Origin: Sphingomonas sp. FARSPH
Lineage (GTDB): Bacteria > Pseudomonadota > Alphaproteobacteria > Sphingomonadales > Sphingomonadaceae
Direction of reading: 5' to 3'
Assembly: GCF_003355005.1 (NCBI RefSeq)
Contig: NZ_CP029985.1
Coordinates: 558,001-622,000, forward strand
DNA length: 64,000 nucleotides
Both the position numbers and the translations under genes were made by a program. The notes beneath the pieces were generated by a model. That model was not told the DNA's origin. It searched no databases and worked only from the letters and a program-made list of their open reading frames with translations. Shown here piece after piece: positions 17,290 through 26,081 of the stretch; the stretch's first letter is position 1, and each line of letters begins with the position of its first letter.

Positions 17290-18636
17290 TCAGGCGAGCA
17301 TGCCGAGCGGACGCTCGACCAGCTCCTTGAACACCTTCATCAGCTCGGCACCGTCCGCGCCGTCGATCGCGCGATGGTCGAAGCTGCCCGTCGCCGACAT
17401 CACGGTCGCCACCGCCAGCTCGCCATTGACGACGTACGGGCGCTTCTCGCCCGCGCCGATCGCCATGATCATCCCCTGCGGCGGGTTGATGACCGCTTCG
17501 AACTGTTTGATGCCGAACATGCCCATGTTGCTGATCGACGCGGTGCCGCCCTGGAATTCGTGCGGCGCCAGCTTGTTCTCCTTGGCGCGTGCGGCCAGGT
17601 CCTTCACCTCGGTGGAGATCGCCGACAGGCTCTTCGTATCGGCGCCGACGACGATCGGCGTGATCAGGCCCGATGGCGTCGACACTGCAACCGAAATGTC
17701 GGCGCGCTTGAAGCGGATCAACTGGTCGGGCGTGAACATGACATTGCACTTGGGCACCGCGATCAGCGCCTGCGCCAGCGCCTTCACCAGCATGTCGTTG
17801 ACCGACAGCTTGACGCCGCGGCTCTCCAGCGACGCATTCAATTCGCCACGCAGCTTGAGCAGCGCATCGAGCTGGATATCCACCGTCAGGTAGATGTGCG
17901 GCACGGTCTGCTTCGATTCGGTCAGGCGGCGCGCGATCGTCTTGCGCATGTTCGACAGCTTCGTCGCCTCGTGCGGGATGTCCGGCACAGCGGCGGGCTT
18001 TGCGGCCGACGCAGGCGCAGCAGGGGCGGCGGCGGGCGCCGCGCTTTCGACCCTAGCGGTCGGAGCGGCGGCACCGGGCTTGGCGCCCTCGACGTCGGCC
18101 TTGACGATGCGGCCATTGGGCCCGGAGCCGGCGATGCCGCCGAGGTCGATGCCCTTGTCGGCGGCGATGCGGCGCGCGAGCGGCGACGCCTTGACGCGGT
18201 CGCCCGATGCCGGCGAACCCGTTTGCGCCGCGGGGCGGCCATGATCCTCCGCCTCGGCCACATTGCGCTCGGCGGGCTTCGCCTCGCTGCCCGTCTTGTT
18301 CGGATCGGCCGGGTCGGGGCTGCCCTTGAAAGCGGGGTCGACGGGCTGCGGCGTCTCACTCTTCGTCGGCGCCTCGACGGCGGACGCATCCTCGCCCTCT
18401 TCGGCCAAGATCGCGATCACCGCGCCGACCTTGACGTTATCGGTGCCCTCGGCGACCAGGATCTTCGCGATCGTGCCTTCGTCGACCGCCTCGAACTCCA
18501 TCGTCGCCTTGTCGGTCTCGATCTCGGCCATGATGTCGCCGGACTTGACGGTATCGCCTTCCTTGACGAGCCATTTGGCGAGCGTGCCCTCCTCCATCGT
18601 CGGCGACAGCGCGGGCATCTTGATCTCGATCGACAT
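17290..18636 (-). CDS. pdhC: Pyruvate dehydrogenase E2 (dihydrolipoamide acetyltransferase)
   Basis: 448 residues in three parts: an N-terminal lipoyl domain with K43 in EIETDKATMEFE, a long Ala/Pro/Glu-rich linker, a peripheral-subunit-binding domain near 150-185 (ASPLARRIAADKGIDL) and the acetyltransferase core ending in the catalytic motif FDHRAIDGADGAE. The PDH-type lipoyl sequence favours pyruvate over 2-oxoglutarate. The E1 genes are not in the window; in sphingomonads they are often elsewhere. AAGAGGA precedes the ATG. Genes downstream lead to lpdA on the same strand. Confidence 0.95.
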   Translation of the reverse strand: MSIEIKMPALSPTMEEGTLAKWLVKEGDTVKSGDIMAEIETDKATMEFEAVDEGTIAKILVAEGTDNVKVGAVIAILAEEGEDASAVEAPTKSETPQPVDPAFKGSPDPADPNKTGSEAKPAERNVAEAEDHGRPAAQTGSPASGDRVKASPLARRIAADKGIDLGGIAGSGPNGRIVKADVEGAKPGAAAPTARVESAAPAAAPAAPASAAKPAAVPDIPHEATKLSNMRKTIARRLTESKQTVPHIYLTVDIQLDALLKLRGELNASLESRGVKLSVNDMLVKALAQALIAVPKCNVMFTPDQLIRFKRADISVAVSTPSGLITPIVVGADTKSLSAISTEVKDLAARAKENKLAPHEFQGGTASISNMGMFGIKQFEAVINPPQGMIMAIGAGEKRPYVVNGELAVATVMSATGSFDHRAIDGADGAELMKVFKELVERPLGMLA

Positions 18637-18745
18637 GCAGGTCCTCTTGCCTGGGGAGTGGAGGCTCCTTTGCGCCCCTGACGCGCAGGGTCAACCCTTG
18701 CACTCGCCCGACCCAAGCGTCACGTAACGGAAAACGGGGGGCGAG

Positions 18746-19201
18746 ATGCGCATCTATCTGGTGGTGATCGACGAAAGCCCCGAAGCGGAGATCGCGCTGC
18801 GCTTCGCCGCGCGCCGTGCGGTGAAGACCGGCGGCGGCGTCGAAATCCTGACGCTGATCCCACCGCAGGAATTCATCGCCTTCGGCGGCGTGCAGGCGAC
18901 GATCGAGGAAGAGGCACGGCTACATGCCGAGGGCCTCGTCAGCACGGCGGCCGGCACGCTGATGACGGAATCGGGGCTGAAGCCGGCGATCACCGTGCGT
19001 GAGGGCGATGGGCCAAAGATCATCCGCGAGATCATCGCCGCCAATCCGGACGTCGCGGCTTTGGTGCTCGGCGCAGCGGCGAGCGGCGCACCGGGCAAGC
19101 TTGTCAGCCATTTCGCGGGCACCGATGCCGGCACCCTGCCCGTGCCGGTCATGATCGTTCCCGGCTCCCTCAGTCCCGAGGCGATCGACCGGCTGAGCTG
19201 A
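18746..19201 (+). CDS. Universal stress protein (UspA-like)
   Basis: 151 residues in one Usp fold: strand VVIDESPEAEIALRFA at the start, then VEILTLIPP, REGDGPKIIREIIAANPD and the C-terminal strand with LPVPVMIVPGSL. The nucleotide-binding G-x2-G-x9-G(S/T) motif is only partly kept (LGAAASGAPGKLVSHFAGTDAG), so it may not bind ATP. The gene is alone, divergent from pdhC with 109 bases between. GGGGGGCGAG before the ATG is a fair ribosome site. Its stimulus cannot be told from sequence. Confidence 0.88.
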   Translation: MRIYLVVIDESPEAEIALRFAARRAVKTGGGVEILTLIPPQEFIAFGGVQATIEEEARLHAEGLVSTAAGTLMTESGLKPAITVREGDGPKIIREIIAANPDVAALVLGAAASGAPGKLVSHFAGTDAGTLPVPVMIVPGSLSPEAIDRLS

Positions 19202-19343
19202 TTGACAGCACCAACCCGAAAGATACCTGTTGCCGTAAGTACTTAACATAGATTAGTGCGAATGGGTCGACGGTGCCAGAGTGTACCCTTGTCGAGCGCG
19301 CGGCTTTCGGCTAATATATACTATTACTTAATAAGAAGGCGTT

Positions 19344-19508
19344 ATGATCTGCCCCGCCATGCAGCCTCATCAACACGCTCACCTGCTCGCCCTGCTCGGC
19401 GAGGCTCTCGATTTGCTTGACCTGCTCGGAGCAAGCGTCCCCGCTGCGCAGATTTGCGGGGTCATTGAACAGTTGCAGGGCGTGCCGCACGACGTCTGCG
19501 TCCACTGA
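19344..19508 (+). CDS. 54-residue small acidic protein, unknown
   Basis: ATG with AGAAGG five bases upstream, preceded by an AT-rich stretch at 19310-19336 that looks like a promoter (TAATATATACTATTACTTAATA). The product starts MICPAMQPHQHAHLLALLGE and continues as a leucine/alanine-rich helix, a short break, then AQICGVIEQLQGVPHDVCVH. The alternation of short helices resembles other small sphingomonad proteins of unknown role. It is below the usual annotation cut-off; an open frame on the other strand covers the same bases but has no ribosome site. Coding potential is suggestive, not proven. Confidence 0.6.
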   Translation: MICPAMQPHQHAHLLALLGEALDLLDLLGASVPAAQICGVIEQLQGVPHDVCVH

Positions 19509-19567
19509 CTGATCGCAACCCGCCTTGCGGCTTGAGCTGACGGGGAAATCCGGTCATGCCTTGAGGC

Positions 19568-20890
19568 ATGATCGCCATCCTTTTATTCGCCGCCGCCGTC
19601 GCTCACCCGCTACCCTCCGCCGCAGATCGCGCGGTTGATCGCGCCGCTGCGCCGGATCGCCCCAGCCCCACCCGCCTGAAGGCGAGCGTCGCATCGCTGG
19701 TCGGCTTCGGCACGCGCCACACCCTGTCGTCGGCGACCGATCCGAAGCGCGGCATCGGCGCGGCGCGCACATGGGCGGCCCAGCAATTCGAGGCGATCGG
19801 CCGCGATTGCGGCGGATGCATCACCGTCGAGCGGATCGAACGCCGCTTCACGGGACCACGTGCGCCGGCAGGCGTCGTCGTCCAGGATGTGCTCGGGATC
19901 CAGCGCGGCCGCGATCCCAACCGCGTCGTCATCGTCGGCGGCCATATCGACAGCCGCGTCACCGACGTGATGAACGCGACCAGCGACGCGCCCGGCGCCA
20001 ACGACGATGCATCCGGCGTCGCGCTCGTTCTGGAGGCGGCGCGCCTGTTGTCGAAACGCCGGTTCGATGCGACGATCGTCTACGTCGCCTTCTCCGCGGA
20101 GGAACAGGGCCTGTGGGGGGCGGAACTGCTTGCCGACACCGCGCAACAGCGCGGCTGGCGCATCACCGCGATGCTCAACAACGACATCGTCGGCAACACA
20201 ATTGGCCAGGGCGGCGTGGTCGACGCGGGCCGCGTGCGCGTCTTCTCGGAAGGGATCCGCGCGGTCGAGGACCTGCCGCAACAGATGCGCCGGCGCGGTG
20301 ATGGCGGCGAGGACGATGGCCCCAGCCGCGCACTCGCCAAGGCGATCGACGGTATCGCGACCGGCATCCCCGGCGGCCTCGACGTCGTCGTCGACCGGCG
20401 GCCGGACCGGTTCGGCCGCGGCGGCGATCACGAACCGTTCCTGAAGCGCGGCTATCCCGCGGTACGCTTTTCGGTGGGCGCGGAAAATTGGGACGCCCAG
20501 CATCAGGATCTGCGCACCGAAAAGGGGGTTGTCTACGGCGACACGATCGACCGGATGGACTTCGCCTATCTGGCCAAGGTGACCGCGATCAACGTCGCGA
20601 CGATCGCCCGCCTCGCGGCCGCCCCCGCCGCGCCGGATACGGTGACGCTGTCGGGCGACCTGTCGCGCGATACTGAGGTGTCGTGGCCTGCGGTACCGGG
20701 CGCGGTCCGCTACCGCGTCCATTGGCGGCCCAACGACAGTGCGACGTGGAGCAATGCGCGCGACGTGACGGGAACGCAGACGACGCTGACGCAGGTGCCT
20801 GTCGACGACAGTTTCATCGGCGTGTCCGCGGTCGGCGCCGACGGGTCGGAAAGTCTGGTGACCTTCGGCGGCCGGGCGACCCGACGATAA
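19568..20890 (+). CDS. Secreted M28 family zinc aminopeptidase
   Basis: 440 residues with an N-terminal signal segment (MIAILLFAAAVAHPLPSAA). M28 metal ligands are present in order: GGHIDS (His), PGANDDASG (bridging Asp), FSAEEQG (catalytic and metal Glu), LNNDIVG (Asp) and GGDHEPF (last His). The C-terminal 80 residues form a fibronectin-III-like domain (EVSWPAVPGAVRYRVHW). It probably removes N-terminal amino acids from peptides in the periplasm or outside the cell. The stop is followed within about 20 bases by the remains of a LOV kinase on the same strand. Confidence 0.93.
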   Translation: MIAILLFAAAVAHPLPSAADRAVDRAAAPDRPSPTRLKASVASLVGFGTRHTLSSATDPKRGIGAARTWAAQQFEAIGRDCGGCITVERIERRFTGPRAPAGVVVQDVLGIQRGRDPNRVVIVGGHIDSRVTDVMNATSDAPGANDDASGVALVLEAARLLSKRRFDATIVYVAFSAEEQGLWGAELLADTAQQRGWRITAMLNNDIVGNTIGQGGVVDAGRVRVFSEGIRAVEDLPQQMRRRGDGGEDDGPSRALAKAIDGIATGIPGGLDVVVDRRPDRFGRGGDHEPFLKRGYPAVRFSVGAENWDAQHQDLRTEKGVVYGDTIDRMDFAYLAKVTAINVATIARLAAAPAAPDTVTLSGDLSRDTEVSWPAVPGAVRYRVHWRPNDSATWSNARDVTGTQTTLTQVPVDDSFIGVSAVGADGSESLVTFGGRATRR

Positions 20891-20905
20891 GGGCGGGCCG
20901 CCATC

Positions 20906-21758
20906 GTCCGCTTCCCGACAATCCCATCGTGTTCGCCAATGCCGCCTTTGCATCGCTGACCTGATTCGCCGTCGGCGAGGTCGTCGGGCGCAATGGCGGC
21001 TTCATGCAGGGGCCGCTCACCGATCCCGCCGACATCGACCGCATCCGCGACGCGATCGCACGGCGCGAGCAACTCGACGTGCCGCTGGAACGGCAGTGGT
21101 TGCGCGAGCAGATCGAGGATCGCGAGGCGCTGGCGGTGAAGATCGCGGAGCGCGAGGCGCGGCTGACCATGGCGTTGAAGGCCGGCGGCTTCGGCACGTG
21201 GACGCTCGACCTGCCCGCGGTGCGGCGACCGCCTCGGCCAGCTGCCTGCGCAATTTCTGGCGCCCGGAGGACGAGGATTTCCCGCACGAGAAACTCCTGG
21301 CCGCACGGGACCCCGACGATGTGGCGCGCGTCCGGGCCGCGATCGCCGACACGATCGAAAACGACGCGCTCTACGACATCGAATATCGCCTCCTGACCCC
21401 GCGGGCGAACAGCGCCGGATGCACATCCAGGCCCGGTTGCAGCGGTGCGCGGACGGCACGCCGCTGGCGATGTCGGGTTTTCCGACCGACATTTCCGCCC
21501 GCAAATTCGCGGAGGAACATCGCGCGGTGCTGGCGCGCAAGCTGACGCATCGGGTCAAGAACCTGCTCGCGACGGTCGGTGCGGTGGTCAACCAGAGGTT
21601 GCGCGATGCCGATACGCTGGCCGATGCGCGCGGCGATCACCGGTCGCATCGCCAGCCTGCGCGCGGCGCACGAACTGCTGGTGCGCGACGAGGTGGCGAG
21701 CGCGGCGATCGCCTATCTGCCCGAAGGGGTGGTGTTCAGGATCGAGGCGCCGATCTGA
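20906..21758 (+). pseudogene. Decayed LOV/PAS-HWE histidine kinase
   Basis: Fragments of one blue-light-type kinase can be read across three frames. Frame 1 gives LPDNPIVFANAAFASLT, an in-frame TGA at 20962, then GEVVGRNGGFMQGPLTDPAD, where a working LOV domain has GRNCRFLQG; the flavin-binding Cys is Gly here. The frame shifts near 21225 into ASCLRNFWRPEDEDFPHEKL (second PAS), near 21415 into the HWE H-box region KLTHRVKNLLATV, and near 21630 into GRIASLRAAHELLVRDE. The N-terminus and most of the ATPase domain are missing. Many independent lesions mean it is dead. Boundaries are approximate. Confidence 0.85.
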
Positions 21759-21789
21759 CGCCCCGCGTCACGCCCGGCCTGGTCGCGCC

Positions 21790-22092
21790 TCAGCTTTCGA
21801 GGAAGCGCGCCAGTCGGCGCTGGATATAGGCGCGATGGTCGGGCGTGAGCTTGCCGCCGTCGCGCGCCTGCAACGCCATCGCTTCCGCCTTGAGCGCGAC
21901 GATCCAGCCGATCCGTTGCCGCCGGGTCGTCGGCGTATCGCGCGTGTCCGGCGCCACACCCGGCAACCAGGAACGATCGGTGGACGGCAGGCCGTGCGAC
22001 GTCAGATCGACCGGCCGGCTCGGCGTCGGCAGGGCCTGCGTAAGAGCGGTGCCGGGAAAGGCAAGACAGAAGCCCAGTATCAAGGCGCGCAT
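21790..22092 (-). CDS. Small secreted protein, unknown
   Basis: 100 residues: a signal peptide (MRALILGFCLAFPGTALTQA), a proline-rich loop with STDRSWLPGVAPDTRD, then a charged helix GWIVALKAEAMALQARDGGK and HRAYIQRRLARFLES. GGGAGA lies before the ATG. The C-terminal helix is of a type seen in small sphingomonad periplasmic proteins, but no named family was recognised. It lies downstream of, and opposite in strand to, the kinase pseudogene. Confidence 0.68.
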   Translation of the reverse strand: MRALILGFCLAFPGTALTQALPTPSRPVDLTSHGLPSTDRSWLPGVAPDTRDTPTTRRQRIGWIVALKAEAMALQARDGGKLTPDHRAYIQRRLARFLES

Positions 22093-22222
22093 GCGATGTC
22101 TCCCTTGTCTGACGAGCTACAAGATCATCGCGCTTCGACGCATGCAAGCATGAAAAGGTCCATATCGAGCGTTAACCGGCACGCGGCGGCGTGAGCGAGT
22201 GCCGCGGCAACGCCGAAAACCG

Positions 22223-22257
22223 AAAAGGCCGCCCCATCACGGCAGGACGGCCTCTTT
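22223..22257 (-). terminator. Rho-independent terminator of the RcnB-like gene
   Basis: On the minus strand a GGCCG/CGGCC stem is followed by CCTTTTCGGTTTTCG, 40 bases after the stop of the RcnB-like gene. Confidence 0.75.
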
Positions 22258-22297
22258 GGCGACGGTGGCGCGGCGCCCATCGCGCCGACGCTGCGGG

Positions 22298-23404
22298 TCA
22301 ATGGCAGCGACAGCTTGGCGCCGGGCGCCAGACGCGCTTGATCTTGCCGCGCGCCACCACGCGCCGACGCGGATAGACGACGGCATCCTCGTACGTTTCG
22401 GTCGTCGTCGTGGTCACGACCGGCTGCGTCTGCACGACGACGGTCGTCGTGCTCGCCCCCGGATAATAATAGCCGCCGCTGGCGTATCCGCCGCCGCTTG
22501 TCGTGGTCACGGTCGTGGTGCCGTCGGGGGAACGCCACGCCGGCGGCGGAGGCGGTGCGTAGGCAATAGGCGGCGGCGTATAGGCACGCGGTGGCGGCGG
22601 CGGCGCATAGGCAACAGGTGGCGGCGCGTAGGCGCCCGGAGGCGGAGGCGGCGGATAGTCCGGCGCGACCGGAATGCGGCCCGGCCGGCCATAGCGCGCG
22701 CCATAATCGCCGCGACCGCGATCGTCCGCCCGGTCGATCGCATAGCCCGCCGCCGCGCCGACGCCCGCGCCGATCAGCGTGCCGCCCAGGCGGTTGCCGC
22801 GGCCGGCGATGAGGTTGCCTGCAACGCCGCCGACGACGGCACCCGCCACAGCGCCACCGACGCCATTGTCGCGACGATAGCCGCGCGCGTCGTAATGGCG
22901 CCCATAATAGCCTTCCTGGCCGCCGTCATCGGCATAGACCGCGGCGTCCTGCGGGTAACCGCCCGCATCGTAGCGGTCCCAGTCGACGCCATCGACGCTA
23001 TCGTAGACGGCTCCGCGCCCGTCGACGAGAACCGCGTCGTCGTAATAGCGGACCCACGTATAGCCCTGCGGCGGCTGGGCCAGACCGTACGTCGACCAGT
23101 CGCTGACGTAGAAGCGCGGCGCATGCCAGTAAGCGGGCAGCATCCAGCCGCGCACCGGCCGGCGATAGGCGCTCCAGCCACCGGGCGCATTGACGCCGCC
23201 CCACCAGCGGCCGCCCACCTTGCTGCCCCACCGCCCGGTATAGCCGACGCGCGGCGGCGGCGGAACCATTGTCGGCGGCACCGCACCCGGAACGGCCATA
23301 CCGGGCGCTATGCCCGGACGATGCACGATCACGCCCTGCTGCGCGCCCGCAACGCCTGTCGCGACCATCGCCAGCATCCCGCCCGCGAGCACCACCCTCA
23401 GCAT
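22298..23404 (-). CDS. RcnB-like envelope protein with glycine zipper and proline-rich tail
   Basis: 368 residues. A signal peptide is cut near AGA-QQ. An RcnB-like region follows (APRFYVSDWSTYGLAQPPQG, then WVRYYDDAVLVD), then a glycine-zipper segment around 180-215 (GAVAGAVVGGVAGNLIAG) that may insert in or anchor to a membrane, a repetitive APPP proline-rich part and a threonine-rich end. RcnB is a periplasmic regulator of Ni/Co homeostasis in E. coli, but the domain is common in sphingomonad envelope proteins without proven metal roles. A clear terminator follows. Confidence 0.82.
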   Translation of the reverse strand: MLRVVLAGGMLAMVATGVAGAQQGVIVHRPGIAPGMAVPGAVPPTMVPPPPRVGYTGRWGSKVGGRWWGGVNAPGGWSAYRRPVRGWMLPAYWHAPRFYVSDWSTYGLAQPPQGYTWVRYYDDAVLVDGRGAVYDSVDGVDWDRYDAGGYPQDAAVYADDGGQEGYYGRHYDARGYRRDNGVGGAVAGAVVGGVAGNLIAGRGNRLGGTLIGAGVGAAAGYAIDRADDRGRGDYGARYGRPGRIPVAPDYPPPPPPGAYAPPPVAYAPPPPPRAYTPPPIAYAPPPPPAWRSPDGTTTVTTTSGGGYASGGYYYPGASTTTVVVQTQPVVTTTTTETYEDAVVYPRRRVVARGKIKRVWRPAPSCRCH

Positions 23405-23556
23405 CCCCGTTCTCCCTGTCGCACGTCCAGCACCGCCGATTCGACGTTACGCCTGCGCAACGCCGCAACCCTTAACGGGTTGCTTACCAAGGCGGGTCCT
23501 CCGGCGGAAGCGCGCGGGCTGTCCCGTTCCGGGTCAGCGTCTTGGCCGACGGACGA

Positions 23557-24039
23557 TCAGGCGATGCGCGCGGCCAATCGCTGCATCAGCACCTCGCACC
23601 CCGCCGCATCCTCCGCGTCGAACCGGTCGGGCACCGGACTGTCGAGGTCGAGCACACCGATCAGGCGCCCGTCATGGACGATCGGCACGACCAGTTCGGA
23701 ACGGCTCGCCGCGTCGCAGGCGATGTGGCCGGGAAAGGCGTGGACGTCGGCGACGACCTGCGTCGTCCGGCTCTGCGCCGCGGTGCCGCACACGCCCTTT
23801 CCGAACGGGATGCGGATGCACGCCGCCTTGCCCTGGAACGGGCCGAGCACCAGCTCGTCCGCGACATTGCGATAGAATCCGGCCCAGTTGAGGTCGGGCA
23901 GATATTGCCAGATCAGCGCGGCAGCGTTCGCCATATTGGCGATCGCATCGGGCTCGTCCGCGGTCAGCGCGTCCAGCGCGGCGGCGAGATCGTGGTAGAG
24001 CGCGGCCTTGCTGCCGGCGGCGATGTCGAACTGGTACAT
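23557..24039 (-). CDS. msrC: Free methionine-(R)-sulfoxide reductase (GAF domain)
   Basis: 160 residues from the ATG at 24039 (MYQFDI); an ATG ten codons upstream is possible but adds residues not seen in the family. It is a single GAF domain that reduces free methionine-R-sulfoxide. Three cysteines at 74, 84 and 108 have the same spacing (10 and 24) as the E. coli enzyme's 84, 94 and 118, within GKAACIRIPFGKGVCG and HIACDAASRSE. The resolving and catalytic cysteines are therefore intact. It is a cytoplasmic oxidative-damage repair enzyme; a ribosome site is not obvious. Confidence 0.92.
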   Translation of the reverse strand: MYQFDIAAGSKAALYHDLAAALDALTADEPDAIANMANAAALIWQYLPDLNWAGFYRNVADELVLGPFQGKAACIRIPFGKGVCGTAAQSRTTQVVADVHAFPGHIACDAASRSELVVPIVHDGRLIGVLDLDSPVPDRFDAEDAAGCEVLMQRLAARIA

Positions 24040-24085
24040 ACGTGGCGATGTAGGCGGGACCGCGACCAAATCCCAGAGGCGTCCG

Positions 24086-24481
24086 TCAGTCGATCCGCAC
24101 CTTCGCGCGCGCCGCTTTCACAACCCCGCGGCCCTTCTTGGTATCGACGCGTTTCGCCTTCGCGCTCTTCGACGGCTTGGTCTTCACCCGCCGCGCCTCG
24201 CGCTCCTCCGCCTTGGCGAGCATCTCCATCAGCCGCGCGCGCGCATCGGCGCGGTTCGCCTCCTGCGTGCGATATCGGCGCGCGGTGATGACGAGCTGGC
24301 CGTTGCTCGCCAGTCGGCTGCCCGCGATCACCTTCAGCCGCCGCCACGTCTCGGGATGCAGCCCCAGCTTGAGCACGTCGCAGCGCAGCTGGCACGCGGT
24401 CGCGACCTTGTTGACGTTCTGGCCGCCGGGGCCGGAGGCGGCGAGGAAACGTTCCTCGATCGCCTCCTCCGGCACCTGCAT
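24086..24481 (-). CDS. arfB: Alternative ribosome-rescue factor ArfB (peptidyl-tRNA hydrolase)
   Basis: 131 residues with the release-factor GGQ motif at 19-21 in ASGPGGQNVNKV and a long lysine/arginine-rich C-terminal tail (REARRVKTKPSKSAKAKRV) that in ArfB enters the empty mRNA channel of stalled ribosomes. It lacks the codon-recognition domain of RF1/2, so it frees peptidyl-tRNA on non-stop ribosomes. Its ATG overlaps the stop of the pseudouridine synthase gene by one base, so the genes are translationally coupled. The upstream open frame is a shadow of that gene. Confidence 0.94.
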   Translation of the reverse strand: MQVPEEAIEERFLAASGPGGQNVNKVATACQLRCDVLKLGLHPETWRRLKVIAGSRLASNGQLVITARRYRTQEANRADARARLMEMLAKAEEREARRVKTKPSKSAKAKRVDTKKGRGVVKAARAKVRID

Positions 24482-25128
24482 CACAACGCCCAGTCGCCGA
24501 ACCGCGCGGGCAGCGGCGCCTCGGCGCGGATGGGGTCCTTGCTGCCGCGGGGCACGACCAGCTCGGCGGCGTGGAGCAGCATGCCCCCCGCCTCGCCCGC
24601 GCCATACACCAGATCCCCGACCACCGGCACGCCCAGCCCGGTCGCGGCATGGACGCGGATCTGGTGCGTGCGCCCCGTCGCCGGGCGGAACTCGACGAGC
24701 GCGCGCCCCGCCGCGTCCGTCGCGATCACGCGCCAGTCGGTGCGCGCCGCCTTCCCCTTGGGATCGGCGACCATCCGCCAGCCGTTCTCGCGCGTCGACA
24801 CCTTGCCCAGCGGCAGGTCGATCGTCCCCGATTGACCCTGCGGCACACCGGCGAGCACCGCGAGATAGCGTTTCTCGACCAGCCCCTGCTCGAACGCCTG
24901 CTGGAAGCGCGCATGCGCCTTCGGATTGCGCGACAGCAACAGGCAACCGCTGGTGTCGCGGTCCAGCCGGTGCACCGCCTGCGGCCAGCGCTGGAACCCG
25001 AAACGCAGCGATTCCAGATGGTTTTCGAGGCTTAGGCTGCCGTCGCGCGGCGGATCGACGGGCAATCCGGCGGGCTTGTCGATGACCAGCGCTTCGCCGT
25101 CGATGAAAAGAACCTTGTCGCCATGCAT
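24481..25128 (-). CDS. RluA-family RNA pseudouridine synthase
   Basis: 215 residues with the catalytic motif HRLDRDTSG (D56 nucleophile), followed by LVEKRYLAVLAGV and RTHQIRVHAA typical of the RluA family. There is no S4 domain. The substrate could be 23S rRNA or tRNA: short single-domain RluA-like enzymes include TruC and RluA, which cannot be separated here. It is transcribed with arfB, giving a small translation-related operon, and is divergent from the VanY-like gene 48 bases away. Confidence 0.9.
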   Translation of the reverse strand: MHGDKVLFIDGEALVIDKPAGLPVDPPRDGSLSLENHLESLRFGFQRWPQAVHRLDRDTSGCLLLSRNPKAHARFQQAFEQGLVEKRYLAVLAGVPQGQSGTIDLPLGKVSTRENGWRMVADPKGKAARTDWRVIATDAAGRALVEFRPATGRTHQIRVHAATGLGVPVVGDLVYGAGEAGGMLLHAAELVVPRGSKDPIRAEAPLPARFGDWAL

Positions 25129-25176
25129 GCGCGAGCCCTTGCCATCACGGGCCGCTTCGCGCCAGAGCCGCCAGCA

Positions 25177-25947
25177 ATGCGATTTCCGTATATTCCGGTC
25201 TTATTCGCCGCGGTGCTGCTCGGCGCGCCCGCCGACGCGCAGATATGTGCCGCGGCGCAGACGCAGCTTTCCGCCAGCGGACGCGTCTTCGGTCATCTGT
25301 CGTACGGCGATGCGCCGCCGGACGATCTGGTGCCGGTTCCGGTCGACTATGCCGTGCGCGGCTGCCGCGTGCACAAGGACATGCTGCCCGACCTCGAGCG
25401 CATGATCGCCGCGGCACAGAACGATCCGGCGGTGAAGGGGCGCATCCTCGCCTTATCCTGCCACCGCTCGGTGCTGCGCCAGGCGGAGGTCTTCTGCCGC
25501 GGCGGCACGCAGAACGCCGCCGAACGCGCGATCTCCGTCGCGCCGCCTGGCCACAGCGAGCATGCGACGGGCTATGCGATCGATTTCGCGGTGCGGCCCG
25601 CGAACGGCTGCCCCGATGCGGAAGCGTGCATGGCCGTGACGCCGGCCGCGCGCTGGCTGCTCACGCATGCGCCGCGCTTCGGATTCGAACTATCCTTCCC
25701 CGGCGGCAATCGGCAGCAGGTGAAGTGGGAGCCGTGGCACTGGCGCTGGGTCGGCGCGACCGCCGCGACGCCGGGCGCGGCGCGCGCACGCTTCGTCTTC
25801 ACCAAAGCGCGCGACCTGTTTCCGGCCGATCCCGCGATCGACCCGACCATCGTGATCGATCGGGTGACCCCAGTGGCGTTCGTGACGGTGCCGGTCTGGG
25901 TGGCGCCGAAGGCGACCGGGGATAAGAAGACCCGCCGGAAACGATAA
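25177..25947 (+). CDS. VanY-like D-alanyl-D-alanine carboxypeptidase (M15)
   Basis: 256 residues from the ATG at 25177, which begins a signal peptide (MRFPYIPVLFAAVLLGAPAD). Zinc ligands of the M15B family are H129 and D136 in HSEHATGYAIDF and H188 in EPWHWRW with catalytic E185. It would trim the terminal D-alanine of peptidoglycan stem peptides in the periplasm. Four cysteines in the central part could form disulphides. The extra 18 codons upstream of this ATG overlap the divergent gene and are not supported. Confidence 0.9.
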   Translation: MRFPYIPVLFAAVLLGAPADAQICAAAQTQLSASGRVFGHLSYGDAPPDDLVPVPVDYAVRGCRVHKDMLPDLERMIAAAQNDPAVKGRILALSCHRSVLRQAEVFCRGGTQNAAERAISVAPPGHSEHATGYAIDFAVRPANGCPDAEACMAVTPAARWLLTHAPRFGFELSFPGGNRQQVKWEPWHWRWVGATAATPGAARARFVFTKARDLFPADPAIDPTIVIDRVTPVAFVTVPVWVAPKATGDKKTRRKR

Positions 25948-25951
25948 CCAA

Positions 25952-26072
25952 CTCCCTCCCGCTCGCGGGAGATATTAAGGGGGTGGGCCCGTCCGGGAAG
26001 TACGGCCAGGACCCTCAGGGCGTTACCGCATCAGGACGGGCCCACCCCCTGCCCTCCCGCTCACGGGAGGGA
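25952..26072. repeat. REP-like element with a long inverted repeat between convergent genes
   Basis: Outer palindromes CTCCCTCCCGCTCGCGGGAG near 25952 and CCCTCCCGCTCACGGGAGGG near 26053, with 16-base perfect inner arms at 25979-25994 and 26034-26049 (GGGGGTGGGCCCGTCC and complement). It can fold as one long hairpin and may terminate both the VanY-like gene and wrbA. Confidence 0.85.
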
Positions 26073-26081
26073 GATCGGGCC

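Noticed and set aside
19311..19505. 64-codon frame on the minus strand opposite the 54-residue ORF
   Set aside because: No ribosome site, and the plus-strand ORF has a better start and composition.
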